A stretch of 64,000 nucleotides of DNA, taken from assembly GCA_934661195.1 (NCBI GenBank), contig CAKUJD010000002.1, positions 248,001 to 312,000 of the forward strand, written 5' to 3'. Every line of letters begins with the position of its first letter. The first letter of the stretch is position 1. A program made the position numbers and the translations under genes. Below the pieces are notes generated by a model, which worked only from the letters and a program-made list of their open reading frames with translations, was not told the origin of the DNA and searched no databases. Below are positions 1-6,757 of the stretch, in pieces. Source of the DNA: an uncultured Muribaculaceae bacterium. GTDB lineage: Bacteria; Bacteroidota; Bacteroidia; Bacteroidales; Muribaculaceae.

Positions 1-396
1 CGTGCCCACGGGCACAAACGGCTGCAGGCCGCCCGAGGTGCCAATGCGCACAATGTTAAGGGTGCGGTGGGTGTCCTTCTCGGTGCGGCTGTCGAAGTCA
101 ACGTTGGCCAGTGCGTCGAGCTCGGTCATCACAATGTCGATGTTGTCGCTGCCTATGCCGTGCGACAGCGCCATCACGGGCTTGCCGCGGTAGGTTCCGC
201 CTATGGTGTGAAACTCGCGGCTCTGCACCTCGAAGTCTTGCGTGTCGAAGTAGGATGCAATCATGTTCACCCTGCCAGGGTCGCCGCAGCAAATAATGTT
301 GTCGAGCAGCTGCTCGGGGCGCAGGTGCAAATGAAAAATTGAACCGTCGGAGTTGATTATCAGCTCGGAGTCGGGAATGATTTTCTTCTTGCTCAT
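1..396 (-). CDS. Nucleoside phosphorylase, uridine phosphorylase-like (3' end outside the window)
   Basis: The first 132 codons of a PNP/UDP-family nucleoside phosphorylase, which splits a nucleoside with phosphate into base and (deoxy)ribose-1-phosphate in cytosolic salvage. The ATG is at 396 and the frame stays open to base 1. Visible family motifs are GDPGR (residues 38-42, phosphate binding), SHGIGSDNI (78-86) and RIGTSGG (117-123, the conserved phosphate/ribose loop). The N-terminus (MSKKKIIPDSELIIN) is longer than in E. coli Udp, as is common in Bacteroidota. It lies 55 bases after dprA on the same strand, so it may be the third gene of a thioesterase-dprA transcript. Base preference (uridine or purine) cannot be read from this fragment. 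Confidence 0.85.
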   Translation of the reverse strand, partial: MSKKKIIPDSELIINSDGSIFHLHLRPEQLLDNIICCGDPGRVNMIASYFDTQDFEVQSREFHTIGGTYRGKPVMALSHGIGSDNIDIVMTELDALANVDFDSRTEKDTHRTLNIVRIGTSGGLQPFVPVGT

Positions 397-451
397 GATA
401 GTGTGGAGTTTATATTTGTTGATATTAATTGTGGTGTTGTAGTTTCTCTGT

Positions 452-1567
452 TCAGGCCATGCTGTAGATGCACCCCGGCTTCGACAGCACTATGCCGCGG
501 CAGTCGAGTTCCACAAGGGTGCTCATCACTTTGTATACTGGCATGCCCAGCTGCGCCGTGAGCGCGTTGATGTGTATGTCGCCAGCCTTGCTAATGGCGT
601 CGACTATGGCTTGCTCCTCGGGGGTGAACTGCGGAAACAGCTCAAGTTCGCGGGGCTTTTTGCTCCCGGCACTGCCGTCGCCCCAGCGCATGGCCTCTAT
701 CAGGTCGTCGGCACAAGTGATGAGGCTTGCCTGATTGTTGCGAATCAGCTTGTTGCAGCCGGTGGAGTAGGGGTCGCTCGTGCGCCCGGGCAGGGCAAAC
801 ACGTCGCGGTTGTAGCTCTGGGCCAGGTTGGCTGTTATCAGCGCGCCGCCCTTGCCGGCCGATTCGGCCACCACCGTGCAGTCGGCCAAGGCGGCTATTA
901 TGCGGTTGCGGGCCACAAAGTTGCCGCGGTGAATTTCGTCTTGCGACTGGTAGTCGGTCACTATCATCCCGCCGCGCTCCACAATCTCTATGGCGTCGTT
1001 GCGGTGCTCGGCGGGGTAAATCTTGTTGAGGCCGCGGGCCTGCACCGCCACTGTGGGCACGTTGTGCCTGAGGCAGGCGCGGTGGGCGCATATGTCGATG
1101 CCGTAGGCCAGTCCGCTCACCACCACCAGGCCGGACACCCGCTGTGCCAGCTCGGCCACCAGCGAGTCGCAAAAGTGGCTGCCGTAGGCTGTGGCCTTGC
1201 GCGTGCCCACTATGCTCACCACGTGCTGTGAGTTCAGGTTGCAGTCGCCGCACTTGTATAGCATTATTGGGGCGTCGGGCGCGTTTAGCAGCCGCGCCGG
1301 GAAGTCGCTGTCGGTGTAGTAGGTGATGCCCACGTTGGTGTGGCTCATAAACTCCTGCTCGCGCAGTGCGCGCTCAAGCCGCTCGTTGCGGTAGCTGCGG
1401 CCATACACCTTGCTTTTGCCTCCGGTCACGGCCCTAAGTTCCTCCTCACTCATCATGAAGAAGTCGCGCTCCGAGGGAATCACATCAAGTATTTTCCCGG
1501 CCAGGTCGATGCCCATGCCCCTGATGCTTGCAAACGCTATGCGGTATGTCAGCTCGTCGCAGTTCAT
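452..1567 (-). CDS. dprA: DNA-processing protein DprA (Smf)
   Basis: DprA binds incoming single-stranded DNA during natural transformation and loads RecA onto it. The 371-residue protein shows an N-terminal helical/SAM-like region (about 1-80). A Rossmann-like DprA core follows with GTRKAT (121-126), SGLAYGID (151-158), FVARNRII (217-224), ESAGKGGALIT (235-245) and LPGR (259-262). A C-terminal winged-helix domain (about 310-371) completes the usual three-part layout. The ATG at 1567 overlaps the stop of the upstream thioesterase by four bases (ATGA), so the two are probably translationally coupled. No other competence gene is in the window, so a role in transformation is inferred from the family only. 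Confidence 0.95.
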   Translation of the reverse strand: MNCDELTYRIAFASIRGMGIDLAGKILDVIPSERDFFMMSEEELRAVTGGKSKVYGRSYRNERLERALREQEFMSHTNVGITYYTDSDFPARLLNAPDAPIMLYKCGDCNLNSQHVVSIVGTRKATAYGSHFCDSLVAELAQRVSGLVVVSGLAYGIDICAHRACLRHNVPTVAVQARGLNKIYPAEHRNDAIEIVERGGMIVTDYQSQDEIHRGNFVARNRIIAALADCTVVAESAGKGGALITANLAQSYNRDVFALPGRTSDPYSTGCNKLIRNNQASLITCADDLIEAMRWGDGSAGSKKPRELELFPQFTPEEQAIVDAISKAGDIHINALTAQLGMPVYKVMSTLVELDCRGIVLSKPGCIYSMA

Positions 1568-1968
1568 TTAAGATATTCACTGAAGGCTTCGGTCAGTTTC
1601 TCGCTTCTCGACAGCCGCCCGTTTTCAATGCTCACCACGCTCACCACTGCGCTTACGGCCAGGCTGCCAGTGGCCTTGTTGAACACGTCCTGGTGGAAAA
1701 TGAAGCGCACGCCCTTCTGTTCAAGCCACAGCCGGCTGGTCATGGTGTCGCCGCTGTGCAGCGGCGTTTTGTAGTCCACCTCGATGCGTGCCACCACAGG
1801 CACTATGCCGGCGTCGGTCATGCCCTTGAACGACAGGCCCGCCTGCTTGCAAAACTCGTGGCGCGTGTATTCCAGGTAGTGCAGGTAGTTGGCATTGTTC
1901 ACTATGCCCTCGCTGTCGAGTTCGTAGTCTCTTACTGGAATGTCGATTGAGAATATATATTTGTCCAT
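1564..1968 (-). CDS. Acyl-CoA thioesterase, hot-dog fold (YbgC/FadM-like)
   Basis: A 134-residue single hot-dog-domain thioesterase that hydrolyses acyl-CoA or a related thioester in the cytosol. The N-terminal stretch VRDYELDSEGIVNNANYL carries the family pattern: an Asp (residue 17) in the position of the YbgC catalytic Asp, followed by G-x-V-x-x-A-N-Y-L. I chose the ATG at 1968 (MDKYIFS) over the in-frame ATG at 1992 because homology begins there and the upstream residues look like untranslated leader. The stop overlaps the dprA start. The substrate is unknown; 4-hydroxybenzoyl-CoA thioesterase is a common but unreliable label for this family. Confidence 0.85.
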   Translation of the reverse strand: MDKYIFSIDIPVRDYELDSEGIVNNANYLHYLEYTRHEFCKQAGLSFKGMTDAGIVPVVARIEVDYKTPLHSGDTMTSRLWLEQKGVRFIFHQDVFNKATGSLAVSAVVSVVSIENGRLSRSEKLTEAFSEYLK

Positions 1969-1989
1969 TGCTGTTGTCCTATTAAAATT

Positions 1990-1997
1990 CAAATTTA
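1990..1997 (-). promoter_or_regulatory. Likely -7 box of the thioesterase-dprA transcript
   Basis: On the minus strand the sequence is TAAATTTG, an exact match to the Bacteroidales TAnnTTTG box, 22 bases before the thioesterase ATG. I see no good TTTG -33 partner at the usual distance, so this is a half-site call. Confidence 0.5.
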
Positions 1998-2021
1998 CGA
2001 ATTTATTTTGTGATTAGCTCC

Positions 2022-2029
2022 TACTTTTG
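2022..2029 (+). promoter_or_regulatory. Likely -7 box of the exported Ntn-hydrolase gene
   Basis: TACTTTTG fits TAnnTTTG and lies 35 bases before the ATG at 2065. The nearest upstream TTTG (2007-2010) is only 11 bases away, too close for a standard -33 element. Together with the box at 1990-1997 it makes this 96-base gap a divergent promoter region. Confidence 0.45.
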
Positions 2030-2064
2030 TAATTTTGAGGAAAATTTGCACATACTCAACTATT

Positions 2065-3207
2065 ATGAAACGACAAATATTTGCCACACTGCTGCTGTCG
2101 TGCGTGCTGGGCGCGCTGGCATGCACCTCGGCCATAGTGTCGGGCCGCCTCACAGCCAACGGGCGTCCTCTGCTGTGGAAAAACCGCGACACCGACGACC
2201 AGAACAACAAGGTGGAGCGCATCGCCGCCTCGCAGGGCGGATATGAATATGTGGCGCTGTTCAACGCCACCGACACTGCCAACACCGACGCCTGGATGGG
2301 CTTCAACACGCAGGGCTTCGCCATTATGAACACCGCCTCCTACAATGTGAACTCCGACACGGTGAAGCACATGGACCAGGAGGGACGCCTCATGGCCATG
2401 GCCCTTAAGAGGTGTGCCACAGTGGCCGACTTCCAGCGCATGCTCGACTCGCTGCCGCGTCCGCTGCACGTGGAGGCCAACTTTGGCGTCATCGACGCTC
2501 AGGGCCATGGAGCCTATTTCGAGACGGGAAACTTCAAATATGTGAAATATGACCTGGCCGATGAGCCGACTGGAATACTCACACGCACCAACTACTCCTA
2601 CAGCGGCCGCCCCGACAAGGGTATGGGCTACATTCGCGAGCAGAACGAGAAGCACCTGCTGGCGCGCCACATAGCCAAGGCCGACATCACACCGGCGGTG
2701 TTCACCGAGGAATTGTCGCGCACGTTCTATCACAGCCTGCTCGATGAAGACTTCACCGGCAGCGGGCGTGACTATGTGGTGGACCAGGACTTCATTCCGC
2801 GCCGCATATCCACCGCCACTGTTGTTGTTGAGGGCGTGCTGCCAGGCGAGAACCCGATTCTCACCACCATGTGGACCGGTCTTGGCTACTCGCCTTGTTC
2901 CGAAATCCGCCCCGTGTGGCTTTGGCCGGGCGGACTGCCCGACGAGTTGCGCGGCATAGCACCGCACGGCCACTCGCCGCTTGCCGACAAGGCTCAGGCC
3001 CGCAAGCGCCAGGTGTTTGACGTGACGCGTGGCAACGGCAAGCACTACGTGCGCCTCAGCCGCCTCTACAACCGCGAGGGCACCGGCTTCTGCCAGACAC
3101 TGATTCCGCTCAACATGGCCGCCTATGCCGCAGGATATGCCCAGATTGAGCAGCGCCGCACCGCACTGGCCAAGCATGGCAAAACCTCTAAAAAGAGCAA
3201 GCGATGA
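2065..3207 (+). CDS. Exported Ntn-hydrolase, C45/choloylglycine-hydrolase-like (linear amide hydrolase)
   Basis: A 380-residue secreted protein resembling the Ntn-hydrolase families C45 (acyl-coenzyme A:6-APA acyltransferase type) and C59 (bile-salt and penicillin V amidases), which cut or transfer linear amides. A short hydrophobic signal peptide (1-19) ends in ALA directly before Cys20-Thr21, the expected N-terminal nucleophile. The typical LLWKNRDTDD block follows at about residues 36-45. I prefer the ATG at 2065 to an in-frame alternative start at 2035, because only the former places the signal peptide at the N-terminus. The stop overlaps the next gene by four bases. A lipoprotein reading of Cys20 is possible but the -3 residue is Ala rather than Leu. 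The substrate (conjugated bile acid, N-acyl amino acid or beta-lactam side chain) cannot be told from sequence. Confidence 0.8.
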   Translation: MKRQIFATLLLSCVLGALACTSAIVSGRLTANGRPLLWKNRDTDDQNNKVERIAASQGGYEYVALFNATDTANTDAWMGFNTQGFAIMNTASYNVNSDTVKHMDQEGRLMAMALKRCATVADFQRMLDSLPRPLHVEANFGVIDAQGHGAYFETGNFKYVKYDLADEPTGILTRTNYSYSGRPDKGMGYIREQNEKHLLARHIAKADITPAVFTEELSRTFYHSLLDEDFTGSGRDYVVDQDFIPRRISTATVVVEGVLPGENPILTTMWTGLGYSPCSEIRPVWLWPGGLPDELRGIAPHGHSPLADKAQARKRQVFDVTRGNGKHYVRLSRLYNREGTGFCQTLIPLNMAAYAAGYAQIEQRRTALAKHGKTSKKSKR

Positions 3208-3590
3208 GTCAGATGGCGTTAGGATTGACCACCGTGGGACTGCTGGTGGTGTCGAATGCGTTTATGACGCTGGCTTGGTATGGCCACTTGAAGTTGCAGG
3301 ACATGGGTGTGACCAGCAACTGGCCTCTGTATGGCGTGATTCTGCTGTCGTGGGGCATCGCATTGTTTGAATACTGCTTTCAGGTGCCGGCCAACCGCCT
3401 TGGCTTTGTGGGCAACGGCGGCCCGTTCACGCTGATGCAGCTCAAAGTGATTCAGGAGGCGGTCACGCTCACGGTGTTCACCGTGTTTGCCACCCTGTGC
3501 TTCAAGGGCGAGTCGCTGCACTGGAACCACGCCGTGGCGTTTGTGCTGCTCATAGCAGCGGTGTATTTCGCGTTTTTAGACACCAAGTGA
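3204..3590 (+). CDS. DMT-superfamily membrane protein (DUF486)
   Basis: A 128-residue integral membrane protein with four predicted helices (roughly 6-26, 40-60, 78-98 and 106-124). It matches the DUF486 family of small drug/metabolite-transporter-like proteins, recognisable from SWGIALFEYCFQVPANR and the GxFTLMQLKxIQE segment. The family has no agreed substrate. Its ATG lies inside the preceding hydrolase stop codon region (ATGA overlap), suggesting coupled translation. The next gene begins 20 bases after its stop. Confidence 0.85.
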   Translation: MSQMALGLTTVGLLVVSNAFMTLAWYGHLKLQDMGVTSNWPLYGVILLSWGIALFEYCFQVPANRLGFVGNGGPFTLMQLKVIQEAVTLTVFTVFATLCFKGESLHWNHAVAFVLLIAAVYFAFLDTK

Positions 3591-3610
3591 GTCACACTCT
3601 GCGGCAAGGC

Positions 3611-4075
3611 ATGGTAGAAGGCGTATTTAAAATATCACCCGCGGCCTATCTGAAAATAGTTGCCAAAGCATTTATGGCCGATTGGTGGCCGCTGCTGGCA
3701 CTGCCCGTGCTGGTGTGCGCGTCGCTGGCGGCGGTCAACGTCAACTTTCTGATTGTGGCCCTGATGCTCGTGTTTGTGGCCGCACCCATGGCCCTGGCCC
3801 TGCTCTACATCAACTATGTGCTGTCGCTGGAGGCAAGCTGGTCGGTGACCGATAAAAGTGTGGCTCAGCGCCCCAACGGCGATGTGCTGCTCACGTTTGC
3901 CGACGAGCGGCGCAGGCCGCGCCTCATAGCGCGCGGCGAGGTGGCCGGAGTCTCCGCCGACGCCCACTCGCTGCTGCTAAGGCTGGGCGTGCGCCGCTAC
4001 ACCTATCTGGTGATACCGCTCACGCAATTTGATTCCGAAGCCGAAGCGGCCCGGTTTGCTAAGGCGTATGAATGA
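3611..4075 (+). CDS. Small membrane protein of unknown function
   Basis: I do not recognise this 154-residue protein with certainty. An amphipathic N-terminus precedes two adjacent hydrophobic helices (about 24-42 and 45-66). A polar, Arg-rich cytosolic-looking domain follows, ending in VIPLTQFDSEAEAARFAKAY. That closing pattern resembles the tail of YcxB-like proteins, but the match is weak. The ATG at 3611 (MVEGVF) is preferred over the longer frame starting at 3497, because the latter would run through the upstream gene. It ends 18 bases before the Crp/Fnr regulator and is probably cotranscribed with it. Confidence 0.65.
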   Translation: MVEGVFKISPAAYLKIVAKAFMADWWPLLALPVLVCASLAAVNVNFLIVALMLVFVAAPMALALLYINYVLSLEASWSVTDKSVAQRPNGDVLLTFADERRRPRLIARGEVAGVSADAHSLLLRLGVRRYTYLVIPLTQFDSEAEAARFAKAYE

Positions 4076-4093
4076 CAAGACTAAAAAGGAAAA

Positions 4094-4804
4094 ATGATGA
4101 ATAGTGAAAACGGCAATATGTTTGAAAAACTGATGGAGCTGCCCCTGTTTCAGGGGGCTAGCCATGAGCAGATTTCCGCACTCGTGGCCAAAATACCATT
4201 CCACTTCTTGAAGTTTGGCGACGGGCAGCGCATCGTTGAGTCGGGCGCCCCATCAACCCACTTGCGGTTCATTGTGTCGGGCAAGGCGCGTTCGGTCACT
4301 GCGAGTGCGGCCGCTCGATTGGCCGTGTCGCAGACGCTGGCCGCTCCCAATGTGGTGGGGGCCGACTTTATGTTTGGCCGGGAGCCTGCCTACCCGTTCG
4401 ACCTCTATGCTGTGGGCGACTGCGGCATATTGCAGTTGTCGAAGGCCGACTATATGAGCATTGTGCGCAGCGACGATGTGTTTCTGTTCAACATTCTCAA
4501 CTACCTGTCGCGCAATGCGCAGAAGCCCAAGCTGTCGCTGCAGCAGATGTCGCACGGCATGGTGGCCGAGCGCATTGCCTTCATGGTGTCGATGCTCACC
4601 AGCAAGGCGTCGGCCGACATCACCATCACATTCCGCCAGAAGGACCTGTGCCTTATGCTGGGCACGCGGCGCACTGCGCTTGTGAGCGCGCTCAGCTTGC
4701 TCAAAGCCAGTGGCATTGTTGACTACACGTCAAGCTCAATTTCGGTGCTCGACCGCAGCGCGCTGGTGTCGATGATACACGAACGCCCTGTGGAGGAGGA
4801 GTGA
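4094..4804 (+). CDS. Crp/Fnr-family transcriptional regulator
   Basis: A 236-residue regulator with an N-terminal cyclic-nucleotide-binding-type beta-barrel (about 15-125), a long dimerisation helix, and a C-terminal helix-turn-helix (about 165-230, including FRQKDLCLMLGTRRTALVSA). There is no Fnr-type cysteine cluster and no clear cAMP-binding RxS signature, so the ligand is unknown. It follows the small membrane protein by 18 bases with an A/G-rich ribosome site (AAAAAGGAAAA) and may control its own operon. It converges on the LolE-like gene with a 10-base gap and no visible terminator. Confidence 0.9.
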   Translation: MMNSENGNMFEKLMELPLFQGASHEQISALVAKIPFHFLKFGDGQRIVESGAPSTHLRFIVSGKARSVTASAAARLAVSQTLAAPNVVGADFMFGREPAYPFDLYAVGDCGILQLSKADYMSIVRSDDVFLFNILNYLSRNAQKPKLSLQQMSHGMVAERIAFMVSMLTSKASADITITFRQKDLCLMLGTRRTALVSALSLLKASGIVDYTSSSISVLDRSALVSMIHERPVEEE

Positions 4805-4814
4805 CGCACGCCTG

Positions 4815-6065
4815 CTATTCAAATTTCATTGTGGATGTGGGCTTGATCGACGACACTATGTACGACGGGCCCAGCAGTGTGATATAGGAAATCACCACTA
4901 TGGCCGCGTTGAGCGCCACAAGGCTTGCGGCGTTGATCTCGATGGGCACATAGGGCATGTAGTATGCCTCGGGGTTGAGGCTCACTATGTGGAAGTGCTG
5001 CTGCAGCAGCGCAAGTCCCAATCCCACGGCGTTGCCGGCAACTAGAGCCCTTATTATGAGCTTTTGCGTGAGATAGATGAATATGCGCCTAATCGAGCCG
5101 TTGGTTGCGCCCATGGCCTTGAGCAGGCCCACCAGCCTTATGCGCTCCAGCACTATCATCAGCAGTGCCGACACCAGAGTGAAGCCCGACACCACCATCA
5201 TCAGTATCAGTATTATGGCCACATTCATGTTGAGCATGCCCAGCCATGTGAAAAACGACTTGTTGTTGTCCTGCGTGTTGGTGACGTTATACAGCGTGTC
5301 GCCGCCCTTCTCATAGCTCCACCGGGCCAGCGTCTTGAACAGCGAGTACGACTCATTTCTCACCGAGTCGGTGCTGGCCATGTCGATGCCCACATAGTTG
5401 CCCACATAGCTGCTCCAGCCGTTCACTTGCTGTATCAGGGCAATGTTGCCCATCATCACCTGCTTGTCGAAGTGGTCGAAGTCGGTGTTGAAGATGCCCA
5501 CAATGTGCGAGTTGCGCACCTTCACCTTCGAGTCGATGAAGTAGGTGAGAATTTTGTCGCCCACCTTCAGTCCCAGCTGGTTGGCTATGGTTTTTGAAAT
5601 CACCACCTCATTCAGTGCGTCGTCGGCTATGCGCGGCAGGCGTCCGCCAGTCAGGTGGCTTTTGATGTAGCTCCAGTCAAAGCCGTCGTCCACGCCGCGA
5701 TACACTATGCCCTTGAAGTCGCTGTCGGTTTTCAGTATTGCGGGCTTCTCGGCTGTGAGGCTCATGCTCGAAATTTGCGACTTAAACGCGCTGTCGGCCA
5801 TTATGGGCGCAAACACGTCGCGGCTGTCGACGGTGGCGATGTTGTTGTCGATGCCCACGGCGGCGTTGGTCACCTTTATGTGCGGGTCGAGCGCATATAT
5901 TTTGCTTGATATTTCGCTCTTGAATCCCATCACTATCACAATCGAGAGTATCATCACTGCAATGGCCAGAGCCACGCCTATCAGCGCCACATTCAGGCTC
6001 GGCGAGCCCTTGCTGCCATTTGAGCCAAGCTTAAGCCGGCGTGCTATGAATAGTTCAAAACCCAT
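4815..6065 (-). CDS. ABC transporter permease, FtsX/LolC-LolE type
   Basis: A 416-residue inner-membrane permease of the lipoprotein-releasing (LolC/E) MacB/FtsX superfamily. It has the standard layout: one N-terminal helix (about 25-48), a large periplasmic domain (about 50-270), and three C-terminal helices (about 272-296, 322-350, 375-398). The coupling segment ERIRLVGLLKAMGATNGSIR, which contacts the ATPase, is clear. In LolCDE the complex hands outer-membrane lipoproteins to LolA; here no LolD ATPase is adjacent, so it must come from elsewhere. It is transcribed alone from a divergent gap. Confidence 0.88.
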   Translation of the reverse strand: MGFELFIARRLKLGSNGSKGSPSLNVALIGVALAIAVMILSIVIVMGFKSEISSKIYALDPHIKVTNAAVGIDNNIATVDSRDVFAPIMADSAFKSQISSMSLTAEKPAILKTDSDFKGIVYRGVDDGFDWSYIKSHLTGGRLPRIADDALNEVVISKTIANQLGLKVGDKILTYFIDSKVKVRNSHIVGIFNTDFDHFDKQVMMGNIALIQQVNGWSSYVGNYVGIDMASTDSVRNESYSLFKTLARWSYEKGGDTLYNVTNTQDNNKSFFTWLGMLNMNVAIILILMMVVSGFTLVSALLMIVLERIRLVGLLKAMGATNGSIRRIFIYLTQKLIIRALVAGNAVGLGLALLQQHFHIVSLNPEAYYMPYVPIEINAASLVALNAAIVVISYITLLGPSYIVSSIKPTSTMKFE

Positions 6066-6105
6066 TTTCTTGTATTATAGTGTATGTAGTTCCTTTTTCA
6101 GTGTG

Positions 6106-6139
6106 CAAAATTAATCAAAAAATTGCAGCGGCGTGCAAT
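6106..6139 (-). promoter_or_regulatory. Probable promoter of the LolC/E-like permease
   Basis: Read on the minus strand, ATTG, 22 bases, then TAATTTTG, ending 40 bases before the ATG at 6065. The -7 box is a full TAnnTTTG match; the -33 element is one base off and slightly far. Confidence 0.45.
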
Positions 6140-6250
6140 GGTGCGCACGTTATCATCGCCACGTTATCAGGCAAAATTGATAATTTAAAGTGTGTTGTGT
6201 CCTCAAAAGTGACGATTTATCTGAATAATAGGCTTGTTTATTGAAATATT

Positions 6251-6281
6251 TTTGTTATTTAAGAATAAAAATTTTACTTTG
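6251..6281 (+). promoter_or_regulatory. Promoter of the secreted-protein pair
   Basis: TTTG (6251-6254), 19 bases, TTACTTTG (6274-6281). Spacing is ideal and the -7 box has one mismatch. It predicts a leader of about 60 bases before the ATG at 6347. The rest of the gap 6140-6250 shows nothing I can name. Confidence 0.55.
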
Positions 6282-6346
6282 CAGTCGAAAAGGTGATAAA
6301 AGTAATAAAAACATATATAATCACATTATTTATGAAAGGATCGCAT

Positions 6347-6757
6347 ATGAAGAAGTTCCTAATATCATCAGTCTTATTTATGCTTGGTCTGACGGCAGGT
6401 GCCGAAGCATATCCCTATCTTTCGTTCCAGTATGCCGATGGCTCAGCGGCATCGTTTGGCATAGGGTCGCTGTCGATGACGTTTTCCGACTCGGGCAGCA
6501 AACTTGTGGTCAGTAACGGCTCGACAAGCCAGACGCTAAACGTGGCTGACATCACGAAGATGTTCTTCACGGCAAATGACGTGTCGGGCATAAGCGTGGT
6601 GACACCGGAAGACACCGATAGCCGTCTGGAGGTGTATGACATTTCGGGCATATACATTGGCAAGTTTGCCAATGCGCGCAGTCTTGGCGAAACTGTGGAG
6701 CCTGGAATTTATTTAGTGAGACAGAATGGTAAAACCAAGAAAATCGCAGTAAGATGA
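6347..6757 (+). CDS. Small secreted protein with type A sorting-like C-terminus
   Basis: A 136-residue exported protein of unknown function. Residues 1-20 are a signal peptide. Residues 24-75 form a short module ending in TLNVADITKMFF (64-73), which recurs in the next gene. Residues 92-136 look like a type IX secretion type A sorting domain: LEVYDISGIYIGKF, then VEPGIYLVRQNGKTKKIAVR. The ATG at 6347 is chosen over 6332 because of the AAAGGA ribosome site seven to twelve bases upstream and the clean signal peptide. The stop overlaps the start of the following gene (ATGA). Whether the organism has a type IX system cannot be seen here; such tails also occur in Bacteroidales without one. Confidence 0.75.
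   Translation: MKKFLISSVLFMLGLTAGAEAYPYLSFQYADGSAASFGIGSLSMTFSDSGSKLVVSNGSTSQTLNVADITKMFFTANDVSGISVVTPEDTDSRLEVYDISGIYIGKFANARSLGETVEPGIYLVRQNGKTKKIAVR

Noticed and set aside
6241..6516. A 91-codon frame upstream of and overlapping the small secreted protein gene
   Set aside because: It runs through the promoter and the signal-peptide region of the real gene in another frame.
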